A DNA stretch of 64,000 bases from Gemmatimonadetes bacterium SCN 70-22 (GTDB lineage Bacteria; Gemmatimonadota; Gemmatimonadetes; Gemmatimonadales; Gemmatimonadaceae): assembly GCA_001724275.1 (NCBI GenBank), contig MEDZ01000002.1:62001-126000 (forward strand), in the 5' to 3' direction. Made by a program: the position numbers and the translations under genes. The notes beneath the pieces are model-generated. The model was not told the origin of the DNA. It saw only the letters and a program-made list of their open reading frames with translations, and did no database searches. The number at the start of each line of letters is the position of its first letter. The first letter of the stretch is position 1. Positions 8,170 to 17,118 of this stretch are shown here, piece after piece.

Positions 8170-9357
8170 ATGACTCACGACCGTCGCTCCTTTCTCAAGC
8201 TCTCGGCCGCCGCAGGCGGCGCGCTCGTCCTCAATGGCGCCGTGGCGCGCGATGGAGGCGCCCAGCCCGCGCAGGTTGGCGAACCGCGCGAACCGCACGT
8301 GCCGCGCGCGTCCGCATCGCTCAACATCCTCATCCTGGGCGGCACCGGCTTCACCGGCCCGGAGCAGGTGGAGTACGCGCTGGCGCGCGGGCACAAGGTC
8401 ACGCTCTTCAACCGCAACCGCACCCGCCCCGACTTCTTCAAGGGGAAGGTCGACCAGCTCATCGGCGACCTGGCGGGCGACGCGAGCGCACTGGCGGGGA
8501 AGAAGTTCGACGTGGTCCTCGACAACCCCACGACCTTTCCCTTCTGGGTGCGCAACGCCGCGCAATACCTCAAGGGGAACGTGGGGCACTACATCTTCAT
8601 CTCCACGATCTCCGTCTACCCGGACAACAGCGTCCCCGATGCCAACGAGGACGCGCCCACGACGCCGATGCCGGCGGGCGTCGACCCGTACACCACCGTG
8701 CGCGAGCACGCGGGGCAGTACTACGGCGCGCTCAAGACCTTCGCCGAGCAGGAAGTCGCGCGCCACTACGGGACAGCGCACACGATCGTGCGTCCGGGGC
8801 TGATCGTCGGGCCGCTGGACCGCTCCGACCGCTTCACCTACTGGCCGGCGCGCATCGATCGCGGGGGTGAAGTGCTCGCTCCTGGAACTCCCGACGACCC
8901 CGCGCAATACATCGACTCGCGCGACCTGGCCGAGTTCATGATCCGGCTGGCGGAGAACAAGGTGTTCGGCACCTTCAACGCCACCGGGCCCGCGAAGCCG
9001 ACGACGATGGCCGAGACGCTCTACGGCATCAAGGCGGTGACGACGGCGGGGGCGAGCTTCACCTGGGTCCCGGCCGACTTCCTTGCCAGCCACGAGGTGC
9101 GCGGCTGGCGCCACATGCCCATCTGGCTCCCCCCGCAGGGGGCGACGGCGGGTTTCCTGCGCCGCAACATCTCGCGCGCGCTCGCGCAGGGGCTCACCTT
9201 CCGCCCGCTGGCGGTGACGGCGAAGGACACGCTCGACTGGCACAAGACCAGGAGCGAGGCGGAGCTGAAGGCGATGGCCGAAGGCGCGGTGGCGGGGATC
9301 TCGGCGCAGAAGGAGGGCGAAGTCCTGGCGGCCTGGAAGGCCCGGCGAACGGAGTAG
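8170..9357 (+). CDS. Tat-exported NAD-dependent epimerase/dehydratase
   Basis: The 395-aa product begins with a twin-arginine signal (DRRSFLKLSAAAGGALVL), so it is likely folded in the cytoplasm and exported. After ~50 residues comes a Rossmann domain with the extended-SDR signature ILGGTGFTGPEQVEYAL and an NRNRTRPDFF segment that binds the nucleotide. Downstream are IFISTISVYPD and a YGALKTFAE segment supplying the catalytic Tyr-xxx-Lys. The ~150-residue C-terminal half binds an unknown, probably sugar-like, substrate. Tat export of an SDR is uncommon but recurrent in this branch of bacteria. trmO follows 9 nt downstream, so the two may be cotranscribed. Confidence 0.87.
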   Translation: MTHDRRSFLKLSAAAGGALVLNGAVARDGGAQPAQVGEPREPHVPRASASLNILILGGTGFTGPEQVEYALARGHKVTLFNRNRTRPDFFKGKVDQLIGDLAGDASALAGKKFDVVLDNPTTFPFWVRNAAQYLKGNVGHYIFISTISVYPDNSVPDANEDAPTTPMPAGVDPYTTVREHAGQYYGALKTFAEQEVARHYGTAHTIVRPGLIVGPLDRSDRFTYWPARIDRGGEVLAPGTPDDPAQYIDSRDLAEFMIRLAENKVFGTFNATGPAKPTTMAETLYGIKAVTTAGASFTWVPADFLASHEVRGWRHMPIWLPPQGATAGFLRRNISRALAQGLTFRPLAVTAKDTLDWHKTRSEAELKAMAEGAVAGISAQKEGEVLAAWKARRTE

Positions 9358-9366
9358 CGAGCTGCA

Positions 9367-9861
9367 ATGCGGACGTTCACGTTGTCGCCCATCGGCCAGG
9401 TGCACAGCCCGTTCACCGGGCCGCACCAGGTCCCCAAGGGCCCGGGGGCAAAGCACGACGCGGAAGGCGTCCTCGAAATCTCCCCGGAGTACGAGGAGGG
9501 GCTGGCGGACATCGAGGGGTTCTCGCACCTGTTCGTCCTCTGGGTCTTCGACCAGATCGATGACTTCCACCTCACCTCGACTCCGCCGACGGACGATCGT
9601 CCTCACGGCGTCTTTGCCACCCGCTCCCCACGTCGCCCCAATCACATCGGGCTCACCGTGGTGGAGCTGCTGGGGCGCGACGGCCGTCGGCTGCGCGTGC
9701 GGGGCGTCGACATGCTCGACGGCACGCCGATCGTCGACATCAAGCCGTACCTCAGCAGCGTACCGGCAGAGCGCATCCGGCGCGGGTGGCTGGCGGACGC
9801 AGAGCGACGGCAGGCGGCGCAGGGCGGGCCCTTGCCAGCGGGGGGGAGCGACACGCCCTGA
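9367..9861 (+). CDS. trmO: tRNA (N6-threonylcarbamoyladenosine37-N6)-methyltransferase, TrmO/TsaA family
   Basis: The 164-aa product is a TsaA-like single-domain protein. The family fingerprint is clear: an N-terminal PIGQVHSPF, a FSHLFVLWVFD segment near residue 52, and GVFATRSPRRPNHIGL near residues 81-96, which forms the S-adenosylmethionine/tRNA site. In characterised members this enzyme methylates t6A at position 37 of threonine tRNAs using SAM. It has no C-terminal extension of the E. coli type, so it is the minimal version. Confidence 0.88.
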   Translation: MRTFTLSPIGQVHSPFTGPHQVPKGPGAKHDAEGVLEISPEYEEGLADIEGFSHLFVLWVFDQIDDFHLTSTPPTDDRPHGVFATRSPRRPNHIGLTVVELLGRDGRRLRVRGVDMLDGTPIVDIKPYLSSVPAERIRRGWLADAERRQAAQGGPLPAGGSDTP

Positions 9862-10104
9862 CGCCATGGTCGTCGCCCCTCCTCGCGAGAGACAGGCTTG
9901 CACGCGTATGGTGCGGAGTTTTCCGGGACCTGCCGGCTGGTGCTCGGCGGTTACGGCAGCGCTGCGATCGGCGCCCGGGCCTACAAGTCCGTTGCGGGCG
10001 GCACCCGGAAGTCACATGGTGACCGATAGGGGTGGCATGCCCGCGGTTCATTGCGAGGTCCCCGCGGTCGCGGTGCGGCGCCCCTCCTGCCCCCTGGGCT
10101 GATC

Positions 10105-10371
10105 ATGGGCGAGGCCCCGTGCTCGGAGCTCGAGATCCGGCGCGCCCAGGTCGCCGACGTCGCGCGCGGCATCCTGGAGCAGCGCATCCGGCTCGATGAG
10201 GGGGCCAGGGCGCTGGCCGCGTTGCAGCCGGATGTGGACCCGGGAGAGGAAGACCCGGAGCTGCGGTTCTTCCGCGAGATCGCCCGGCACCTCGGCGACG
10301 AACGGCCGCCCCGCGAGCTGGTGGCCCGGGCATGCCACGCCCTCGTGGTGCGCTACGGCGCGCCGTCCTGA
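10105..10371 (+). CDS. Hypothetical small acidic protein, 88 aa
   Basis: An open frame with an ATG at 10105 encodes an 88-aa, Glu/Asp/Arg-rich, all-helical-looking protein (EIRRAQVADVARGILEQ, then FFREIARHLGDERPPREL). I do not recognise it. Spacing and codon usage are consistent with a real gene; the region upstream (9862-10104) carries nothing I can assign. It is followed by a palindrome-rich stretch before the next gene. Confidence 0.5.
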   Translation: MGEAPCSELEIRRAQVADVARGILEQRIRLDEGARALAALQPDVDPGEEDPELRFFREIARHLGDERPPRELVARACHALVVRYGAPS

Positions 10372-10389
10372 CGGCCGGCGCCGAACCAG

Positions 10390-10538
10390 GCAATAATTGC
10401 CGGGTCGACCGGCATCTCGGGCGTGACCGCCGACGCCGCTGCGGCGGCGCAACAATCTTGAATGCTGCGAGATTGTTCGGTATTTCTGAAGTCCTCCCGA
10501 TGTTCGGGGATCCACCTTCAGGTGGCCGGCATCGCCGG
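10390..10538 (+). promoter_or_regulatory. Cluster of palindromes and hairpins upstream of a lipoprotein gene
   Basis: In order: a perfect palindrome GCAATAATTGC (10390-10400); an inverted repeat AACAATCT-N11-AGATTGTT (10451-10458 with 10470-10477); CCCGA-TGT-TCGGG (10496-10508); CCACCT-TC-AGGTGG (10512-10525); and CCGGC-ATC-GCCGG (10526-10538). The first two are AT-richer and look like protein operators. The last three are adjacent, and the final one ends just before the ribosome-binding GGAGG at ~10541, so they may fold in the mRNA leader. Confidence 0.45.
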
Positions 10539-10556
10539 CCCGGAGGCACCACGTCA

Positions 10557-11111
10557 ATGCGCGCCCATGCCAAGCACACCGCAACGCTGACCCTTGTCCT
10601 CGCCGCGCTGGTCTCCGCCAGCTGCAGCGACCTCCCGAGCGCGGCGGGCACGCACGCCACGCTCCACGCGAACGCGGCCGCGGTGCCCGCGAGCGCCGCG
10701 GTCGCCTCGCCCGGCCTCCTGAAGGAGGTGCACGCCGCCACCGCGCGCTTCCACTCGACCACGCAGGCCACCAAGGGCGGTTACGTCCTCTCGTCGCCCT
10801 GCATCGCGCATCCGACCCTCGGCGGGATGGGCTTCCACTGGGTGGACAACAACAAGGTCGATCCGGTGTTCGATCCGCTCGAGCCTGAGGCGCTCGTGTA
10901 CGCTCCGGACGCGAGCGGCGCACCCAAGCTCGCCGCGGTGGAGTACATCGTGATCAACGTGGGGCAGCCGGCACCGACCTTCGACGGCCAGCCGTTCGAC
11001 GTCGGCGGTACCCCGGTCCCGGTGCCGCACTGGAGCCTGCACGTCTGGGTGCACCGCGACAATCCCGCCGGCACCTTCACCCCCTTCAATCCGGACGTCT
11101 CGTGCCAGTGA
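10557..11111 (+). CDS. Hypothetical exported lipoprotein
   Basis: The 184-aa product has a lipoprotein signal peptide (TLTLVLAALVSASC, modified Cys at residue 23). The mature part contains a low-complexity Ala-rich linker to about residue 60, then a compact domain with an invariant-looking SPCIAHPTLGGMGFHW motif and a C-terminal PHWSLHVWVHRDNPAGTF segment. These resemble small secreted proteins found repeatedly in soil bacteria with no assigned function; histidines in the last third could bind metal, which is speculation. A GGAGG ribosome-binding site lies 10 nt before the ATG. A strong intrinsic terminator follows. Confidence 0.7.
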   Translation: MRAHAKHTATLTLVLAALVSASCSDLPSAAGTHATLHANAAAVPASAAVASPGLLKEVHAATARFHSTTQATKGGYVLSSPCIAHPTLGGMGFHWVDNNKVDPVFDPLEPEALVYAPDASGAPKLAAVEYIVINVGQPAPTFDGQPFDVGGTPVPVPHWSLHVWVHRDNPAGTFTPFNPDVSCQ

Positions 11112-11137
11112 ACGTCCCGGAGCGGTGACACGTCGTG

Positions 11138-11168
11138 ACGGGGGCGCGCGAGCGCTCCCGTTTTCTTT
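11138..11168 (+). terminator. Rho-independent terminator
   Basis: ACGGGGGCGC and GCGCTCCCGT pair over 10 bp (one G-T wobble) around a GCGA loop, followed directly by TTTCTTT. This is the most canonical intrinsic terminator in the window and closes the lipoprotein transcript. Confidence 0.85.
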
Positions 11169-11285
11169 CCCGGATCGCGCCGCCCGCGTACTCTCCCCCA
11201 CCCACTGGCGCGAGGCCAGATTGTCCATCGTCCCACTGGCGTGGCACGATGGGCGTGCCCGCGCGGGGGGCGCAGGGAGATTCCA

Positions 11286-12632
11286 GTGAAGCAGGTTCCG
11301 CAGATCACCGCTGCCCAGGCCGCGCGTCTCGTGAAGGACGGCGACACCCTCATGGCCGGCGGCTTCGGGATGACGGGGAACCCCGTGCACCTCCTGCACG
11401 CCTTGGCCGAAACGACGGTCCGCGGGTTGACCTACATCGGGAACAACGTCGGCGAGAAGGGGCTCGGGGGTGGGCGCCTCCTGCGCAATGGGCAGATCGC
11501 GAAGGCGATCGGGTCGTACTTCACGAGCAACCCCGAGGCGGTCGCCGCGGCCCAGGCGGGGACCATCGAGGTGCAACTCCTCCCCCAAGGGTCACTGGCC
11601 GAGGCGATTCGCGCCGGCGGCGCCGGGGTCGGCGGCTTCTTCACGCCGACCTCATACGGGACGGTGGTCGCCGAGGGGAGCGACGTGCGCGACTTCGACG
11701 GGACGCCACAGGTCTTCGTGCGCGCACTGCGCGCCGACGTCGCCTTCATCCGCGCCTGGCGCGCCGACACCGCGGGCAACCTGGTCTATCGCCTCACCGA
11801 GCAGAACTTCAACAAGGCGATGGCCACGGCGGCCGATATCGTCGTCGCCGAAGTGGAGGAGATCGTCCCCGTCGGGGCGCTGCATCCGAACGAGATCCAG
11901 ACTCCTGGCGCGTACGTCGACTACCTCGTGCAGGCGCACGTGACGCTCGACGACCTGGGGTCCTCGGCATCGATGGAGTCGAGCGGGCGCAAGGCCGACG
12001 ATGTGCGCCTGCACATGGCGCGCCGTGCGCTCGCCGAGCTCCGGGCGGGAGACGTGGTCAACCTCGGCGTCGGGATCCCCACGCTCGTCGCCGACCTGGT
12101 GGGGCCCGACGACGGGATCATGCTGCAGACCGAGAACGGGATGCTCGGCGTGGGGCCGTCGCCGGCCGACGGCGGTGCGCTCGACTATCCTGTCAACGCC
12201 GGCAAGGTTCCGGTCACCGCGCTCCCCGGCAGCAGCTACTTCGACAGCGCCGACTCCTTCGCGATGATTCGCGGCGGGCACGTGGACGTCGCGATCATGG
12301 GCGGGCTGCAGGTGGACGAGGAGGCAAGCCTCGCCAACTGGGCCGTTCCCGGGAAGCCGCTCCTCGGCGTGGGCGGGGCCATGGACCTGGCGTCGGGAGC
12401 GCGAAAGCTGATCGTCATGATGACCCACGTTGCGCCCGACGGATCGCCGAAGGTCGTCCCCGCCTGCACGCTCCCGCTCACCGCGCGGGGGGTGGTCGAC
12501 GTGGTCATCACCGACCTCGCCGTCTTCATGTATCCCGAGGGGCGCCTGACCCTGGTCGAGCTGATGCCCGGGGCGACGCTCGAGGCGGTGCGCGCGAGGA
12601 CGTCGGCCGCCTTCGTGGAAGCGCTGCGCTGA
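11286..12632 (+). CDS. Fused 3-oxoacid/acetate CoA-transferase, alpha plus beta subunits
   Basis: The 448-aa product joins both subunits of a class I CoA-transferase in one chain. The alpha half starts with [12 protein letters not shown] (residues ~22-33) and includes the [15 protein letters not shown] block. The beta half starts near residue 240 and carries the catalytic glutamate in [12 protein letters not shown] (about residues 279-290). It transfers CoA between succinyl- or acetyl-CoA and a 3-oxoacid or short acid. Start is a GTG at 11286 preceded by AGGGAG. A patatin-barrel gene follows 11 nt downstream, so the two are probably cotranscribed although no functional link is obvious. Confidence 0.9.
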   Translation: MKQVPQITAAQAARLVKDGDTLMAGGFGMTGNPVHLLHALAETTVRGLTYIGNNVGEKGLGGGRLLRNGQIAKAIGSYFTSNPEAVAAAQAGTIEVQLLPQGSLAEAIRAGGAGVGGFFTPTSYGTVVAEGSDVRDFDGTPQVFVRALRADVAFIRAWRADTAGNLVYRLTEQNFNKAMATAADIVVAEVEEIVPVGALHPNEIQTPGAYVDYLVQAHVTLDDLGSSASMESSGRKADDVRLHMARRALAELRAGDVVNLGVGIPTLVADLVGPDDGIMLQTENGMLGVGPSPADGGALDYPVNAGKVPVTALPGSSYFDSADSFAMIRGGHVDVAIMGGLQVDEEASLANWAVPGKPLLGVGGAMDLASGARKLIVMMTHVAPDGSPKVVPACTLPLTARGVVDVVITDLAVFMYPEGRLTLVELMPGATLEAVRARTSAAFVEALR

Positions 12633-12643
12633 CGGGAGGAAGG

Positions 12644-14740
12644 ATGGTGCCGCCACCGATGCGCCTGCGCGCCTTGCTGCTGACGATCGCCCTCGTCGCC
12701 GCCCCCCTCACCCCCGCGCATTTGCGCGCCCAGGCGTGCCCGGCGGGGAAGGTGGCCCTCGTCCTTCCCGGCGGCGGGGTGCTGGGCATCGCCCACGTGG
12801 GGGTCATGCAGGTGATGGACTCGCTGGGCATCGTCCCCGACCTCATCGTGGGGACGAGCATGGGGGCCATCACCGGCGCCCTCTATGCCAGCGGCTACAC
12901 CGGGCGACAGATCGATTCCCTGGCCCGCGACTACAACTTCGGCCCGCTCATCGGGAAGTACGCCCCCCGCGCGCCGCGATCGCTCGGCGCCAACCCGCCC
13001 CTCATCATCTGGGAGCAGGGGGATTCGTCGAGCCTCGCGCTGCAGACGAGCGCGGTGCGCGAAGGCGAGGTGAACACCCTAATGGCAGCGATGCTGCTGC
13101 GAGGCAACCTGCTGGCGCGCGGCGACTTCGACTCGCTCCCGATTCCCTTCCGCGCCGTGGCCGCCGAGCTGCAGACCGGGAAGCGCGTGACCCTGTCGAA
13201 GGGTGACCTCGCGCAGGCGGTGCGCGCGTCGTTCGCGATCCCGCTCGTCTTCAAGCCGGTGACGATCGATGGCCTCGCCCTGGTCGACGGGGGGCTGGCC
13301 GAGAATGCCCCCGTGCGCGTCGCCCGCGAGCTGGGAGCAACGCGCGTCATCCTGTCGCGGCTCGAGCCCAGGCTCCCTCCCGCCGATCCCTCGTCGTACG
13401 CGTCGGTCGCCCTCAAGCTGGTCGACTACCTGTTCCAGGCCAACCCGCCGGTGCTGGAGCCGGGCGACGTGGACGTCCGGACCGACGTGTCGGGCTACGG
13501 CAACCTCGACTTCTCCGATGTGGCCATGACGGAGCTGGTGGCCCGCGGGCGCAAAGCGGCGTTGCAACTGGCGGATGACCCGTGCCTCCCCCGGCGCCCG
13601 CGCCGGCAGGTCGCGCTCCTTCCGTTGGCCAGCTCCGTGGTGGTCGACCGGTCGAGCGCCACGAGCCGCCGCGTCATCGTGCAATCGCTCAGTCCGGTGC
13701 CGGGGGCGATCCCTGACGTCCCGGCGCTCCAGCAGCGGATGCGCGACTTCGGCGAATCGGAGTTCTTCCGCGGGATCTGGCTCAACCCGCGGGTTCGCGA
13801 CGACTCCATTGTCTTCGCGCCGCTCGTCGAGCGCGCGCCTCACCGCGCGCTGGCGGCGGGGCTGGTGTACGACCAGGACCTGGGCGGGAGCGTCTGGGTG
13901 GGAGGGGTGGAGCGCGGCTTCGCCAGCCGCAACCTCGAAGCCTCCGTCCGCACGCGCTTCGGCGTCTACCGGCAGGAGGCGACGGCCGGACTCCGTCCGT
14001 CGTTCCAGCTGGGACGGACGATCCTGCGCCCGTTCGGATCGCTGGCCGTCTCCATCGAGGACATCCGCCTGTTCGACTCCAGCGGGGTCGCGACGCCCCT
14101 CGAGCGCGCCCCCGAGGTGCGCGAGCGGATGGTGCAAGGGGGAGCCGAACAGCTCCTCGGGAGGGACTGGATGCTGCGCCTGGCCGCCATCTACCGCGGG
14201 TGGAGCACGCGGCGCGGCGATTCCCTCGCCGCCGGCGACCGCGACGCCTTCGGCGCCGTGGCGCGCATCGAGCACACGCCCGACCGTCACGCCTATGGCG
14301 GCGCCGTCGAGCTGGACTGGACCAACCGCTACCGCCGCGTCGCCGTCACTGTGTCGCGTCCGCACGCCTGGGGAGGCGTGCGCGCGGTCACGAGGTTGCA
14401 CCTGGGGTGGTCCAGCCGTGAGGCGCCGCTCACCGCGCGGTTCACGTTAGGCGACAAGGACGGCTTCGCCGGTTTCCACATCGGCGAGAAGCTGGCCAAC
14501 ACCGAGACCGTGCTGCAGACCGACCTGGGGCTCCCCCTCCGCGGCCCGCTGCAGGCGATCGCCACCGTCATGGGAGGACAGGTGTCGAGCGATCCCGCGC
14601 GCCCGCTCTCGGGGAGCTGGTACACGGGGGCACGCCTCGGACTCGGCGCCGACTCGCCCCTCGGCCCCCTGCGCCTCCAGTATGGCGTGAACAACGAGGG
14701 GCGGACCGCCTGGTACTTCCGCATCGGCCGCTGGTTCTGA
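12644..14740 (+). CDS. Patatin phospholipase fused to a C-terminal outer-membrane beta-barrel (PlpD-like)
   Basis: The 698-aa product has a signal peptide (residues 1-~29), then a patatin domain with the oxyanion loop [13 protein letters not shown] (41-53), nucleophile elbow GTSMG (Ser72) and the DGG dyad (Asp215). From about residue 340 the sequence becomes alternating-strand beta sequence ending in an aromatic terminal strand ([12 protein letters not shown]), typical of BamA/Omp85-type barrels. This is the type Vd autotransporter layout, in which the barrel secretes or tethers the phospholipase at the cell surface. The POTRA region between them appears short. ATG at 12644 sits behind GGGAGGAAGG. 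Confidence 0.87.
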   Translation: MVPPPMRLRALLLTIALVAAPLTPAHLRAQACPAGKVALVLPGGGVLGIAHVGVMQVMDSLGIVPDLIVGTSMGAITGALYASGYTGRQIDSLARDYNFGPLIGKYAPRAPRSLGANPPLIIWEQGDSSSLALQTSAVREGEVNTLMAAMLLRGNLLARGDFDSLPIPFRAVAAELQTGKRVTLSKGDLAQAVRASFAIPLVFKPVTIDGLALVDGGLAENAPVRVARELGATRVILSRLEPRLPPADPSSYASVALKLVDYLFQANPPVLEPGDVDVRTDVSGYGNLDFSDVAMTELVARGRKAALQLADDPCLPRRPRRQVALLPLASSVVVDRSSATSRRVIVQSLSPVPGAIPDVPALQQRMRDFGESEFFRGIWLNPRVRDDSIVFAPLVERAPHRALAAGLVYDQDLGGSVWVGGVERGFASRNLEASVRTRFGVYRQEATAGLRPSFQLGRTILRPFGSLAVSIEDIRLFDSSGVATPLERAPEVRERMVQGGAEQLLGRDWMLRLAAIYRGWSTRRGDSLAAGDRDAFGAVARIEHTPDRHAYGGAVELDWTNRYRRVAVTVSRPHAWGGVRAVTRLHLGWSSREAPLTARFTLGDKDGFAGFHIGEKLANTETVLQTDLGLPLRGPLQAIATVMGGQVSSDPARPLSGSWYTGARLGLGADSPLGPLRLQYGVNNEGRTAWYFRIGRWF

Positions 14741-14748
14741 CGCCGGGT

Positions 14749-14777
14749 CAGGTTCCGGCGGGGCAGGTTCCGGCGGG
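14749..14777 (+). repeat. Two tandem copies of CAGGTTCCGGCGGG
   Basis: The 14-mer occurs at 14749-14762 and 14764-14777, a 15-nt period, just after the patatin-barrel stop. Its function is unknown; it lies in the leader region of the selenium-binding-protein gene. Confidence 0.7.
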
Positions 14778-14891
14778 ACCACGGACGATCCTCGCCCGGC
14801 CCATGTCGGCGAAGAGGCGCACGTCAGTCGTCGCGCGGCCAGGACCACCGGCGAGGAGCGGTGTCCGCGGCGGCGTGCCGTCTCCGCAACA

Positions 14892-14921
14892 CTCCAGTGA
14901 GGACCCACAACCCGACTGGAG
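14892..14921 (+). promoter_or_regulatory. Hairpin that can mask the ribosome-binding site of the SBP56 gene
   Basis: CTCCAGT (14892-14898) pairs perfectly with ACTGGAG (14915-14921), and the second arm contains the GGAG Shine-Dalgarno 7 nt before the ATG at 14929. Folding would hide the ribosome-binding site, a common layout for translational control. Confidence 0.5.
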
Positions 14922-14928
14922 AAGTCCG

Positions 14929-16344
14929 ATGAGCCGCTGGACTCCTGACCCCACCTTCTACCCGTCCCCTGCCCTGGCGATGGAAGCGCCCGCCGAGCAG
15001 CTGGCGTACGTCGCCCTCCTCGCCCCGGGCGGCAACGGGAAGCGCGACGCCATCGGCGTCGTCGACACCAACCCTGCCTCGCCCACCTACGGCCGCCTGG
15101 TGGGCCGCGTGGATTTCCCCCACGGGGGGAACGAGCTGCACCACTTCGGCTGGAATGCGTGCAGCTCCCACCTCTGCCCCTACGCCCCGAACGCGCACGT
15201 GGAGCGTCGCTACCTGGTCGTCCCCGGGACGCACTCGTCGCGGATCCACATCGTCGACACCCGGCCCGACCCGCGCAATCCGAAGCTCGTGAAGGTGATC
15301 GAGGGGCGCGAGGTGATGCAGAAGACCGGGTACGCCGCCCCGCACACCGTGCACTGCGGCCCCGACGGTATCTACCTGAACGCGTTAGGCGCCCCCGGCG
15401 GCGATGGCCCGGGTGGGATCTTCACCCTCGACCACGAGACGTTCGAGGTGCAGGGGAAGTGGGAGCGGGCCCGCGGCCCGCAGTACCTGGCCTACGACTT
15501 CCTCTGGCACCTCGGCCACGACACCATGATCACCAGCGAGTGGGGGACGCCGAACATGGTGAAGGAGGGCGTGAACCCGGAGTTGCTGCTGGCGGGGAAG
15601 TACGGGCACGCGCTGCACGTCTGGAACCTGCGCACGCGCCGCCACGAGCAGGCCATCGACCTCGGGGCCGAGCAGCAGATGGTCCTCGAGCTGCGCCCCG
15701 CGCACAACCCCAAGCGCGCCTACGGCTTCGTCGGCGTCGTCCTGTCGCTCACCGACCTCTCGTCGTCGATCTTCCTCTGGTACCTCGACGGCGAGGCCAA
15801 CGGCGGCAAGGGCGAGTGGAAGGCGAGGAAGGTCATCACCATCCCCGCGCAGCCGGCCGCCCCCGACCAGCTCCCCCCGCTCCTCAAGGGCTTCAGCGCC
15901 GTGCCGCCGCTGGTCACCGACATCAACCTCTCGGTGGACGATCGCTGGCTGTACGTCTCGTGCTGGGGAACGGGCGAGCTGCGCCGCTACGATGTCAGCG
16001 ACCCGTTCAACCCGGTCTTCACCGGCTCGGTCCAGATCGGCGGGATCGTGGCCCGCTCGCCGCACCCCAGCGCCCCCGAGCGCGCGCTCAATGGCGCGCC
16101 GCAGATGGTCGAGGTGAGCCGCGACGGCAAGCGCGTCTACATCACCAACTCGCTGTACTCGCCGTGGGATGCGCAGTTCTACCCCGACGGGATCAACGGC
16201 TGGATGGCGAAGATCGACACGCGCTCCGACGGAACGATGGCGCTCGACAAGGACTTCCTGGTCGAGTTCGACGAGGGGATCCGTCCGCACCAGGTGCGGC
16301 TCGAGGGAGGGGACGCGTCCTCGGACTCGTTCTGCTTCTCGTGA
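14929..16344 (+). CDS. Selenium-binding protein SBP56 / methanethiol oxidase family
   Basis: The 471-aa length is typical for SBP56. Family hallmarks are present: YVALLAPGGNGKRDAIGVVD near the N-terminus, HHFGWNACSSHLC near residues 68-80, an APHTVHCGPDGIYLNALG block, SEWGTPNM in the middle and the C-terminal RPHQVRLEGGD. Bacterial members act as periplasmic or cytoplasmic copper-dependent methanethiol oxidases, forming formaldehyde, sulfide and peroxide; the His- and Cys-containing motifs are the likely metal ligands. There is no signal peptide, so it looks cytoplasmic as written. Its stop codon overlaps the start of a membrane protein by one base. Confidence 0.9.
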   Translation: MSRWTPDPTFYPSPALAMEAPAEQLAYVALLAPGGNGKRDAIGVVDTNPASPTYGRLVGRVDFPHGGNELHHFGWNACSSHLCPYAPNAHVERRYLVVPGTHSSRIHIVDTRPDPRNPKLVKVIEGREVMQKTGYAAPHTVHCGPDGIYLNALGAPGGDGPGGIFTLDHETFEVQGKWERARGPQYLAYDFLWHLGHDTMITSEWGTPNMVKEGVNPELLLAGKYGHALHVWNLRTRRHEQAIDLGAEQQMVLELRPAHNPKRAYGFVGVVLSLTDLSSSIFLWYLDGEANGGKGEWKARKVITIPAQPAAPDQLPPLLKGFSAVPPLVTDINLSVDDRWLYVSCWGTGELRRYDVSDPFNPVFTGSVQIGGIVARSPHPSAPERALNGAPQMVEVSRDGKRVYITNSLYSPWDAQFYPDGINGWMAKIDTRSDGTMALDKDFLVEFDEGIRPHQVRLEGGDASSDSFCFS

Positions 16345-17087
16345 TGCACGCGGCCTGGCCGTGGCTCGCCCTCCTGCTGCTGGGGGCGCTCCACGGCCTC
16401 AATCCCGGGATGGGGTGGCTCTTCGCCGTCGCGCTCGGGTTGCAGCAGGAGGAGCGGCGCGCCGTCTGGCGCGCCCTCCTCCCGCTCACCGCGGGGCACG
16501 CCCTGGCCATCATCGTGGCGGTCGCGCTCGCGATGGCGGCCGGCCGGGTCATGCCGCCGGACGTGCTGCGCTGGGTGGTGATCGGCGCGCTCGCGCTCCT
16601 GGGTTTCCGCCAGCTGCAGCGGCATCGGCACCCGCGGCTTGGCGGGATGCGCGTGGGGGCGCGTGATCTCGTGGCGTGGTCGTTCCTGGTGGCCACGGCG
16701 CACGGCGCCGGCCTGATGGCGGTACCGTTCGCCGCCGAAGCCGGTGCCCTGGGCGCACCTCCCGCCGCCCATGCGGCGCAGGGAGGTGCCCCAGTGCTCG
16801 CTCCGCCCGCACGGGGCGCTGCGCGGCACGACGCGCACGCGGCGCACCGACTCGCGGGCGTTCGGGCAATGACGCCGCAGGGCCGGCCCGCCAGCACCTC
16901 GCCCTCCTTGGGCGCCATCATGGCGACCCTCGTGCACACCCTCGGCTACATTCTGGTCACCGCTCTCCTCGCCATCGTGGTATACGAACGCGCGGGACTC
17001 CGTGTGCTGCGGCGAGCCTGGGTGAACCTGGACCTCATCTGGGCGGCCTCGCTCCTCCTGACCGCGGGAGCATTGGCCGTCTGGTGA
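16344..17087 (+). CDS. Polytopic membrane protein paired with SBP56
   Basis: The 247-aa product has six hydrophobic segments (residues ~4-22, 25-40, 50-70, 78-92, 195-220 and 230-247) and an early LGALHGLNPGMGWLFAVALG motif resembling the His-Gly-Leu-x-Pro signatures of HupE/NiCoT-type and TauE-like metal or small-anion transporters. A His/Ala-rich hydrophilic loop (~residues 140-180, including AAHAAQ and ARHDAHAAHR) could bind metal. Its start overlaps the SBP56 stop (TGATG), implying translational coupling. It may deliver metal to, or export a product of, the SBP56 enzyme; that is inference. Confidence 0.72.
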   Translation: MHAAWPWLALLLLGALHGLNPGMGWLFAVALGLQQEERRAVWRALLPLTAGHALAIIVAVALAMAAGRVMPPDVLRWVVIGALALLGFRQLQRHRHPRLGGMRVGARDLVAWSFLVATAHGAGLMAVPFAAEAGALGAPPAAHAAQGGAPVLAPPARGAARHDAHAAHRLAGVRAMTPQGRPASTSPSLGAIMATLVHTLGYILVTALLAIVVYERAGLRVLRRAWVNLDLIWAASLLLTAGALAVW

Positions 17088-17118
17088 TTCGCCGAGGAGG
17101 GTGGCGTAAATTCCCGCC

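Noticed and set aside
14929-16344. Link between selenium-binding protein SBP56 and the selenoprotein candidate at 61 kb
   Set aside because: The name SBP56 is historical; the family works as a copper-dependent oxidase and says nothing about selenocysteine incorporation. The genes are 45 kb apart.
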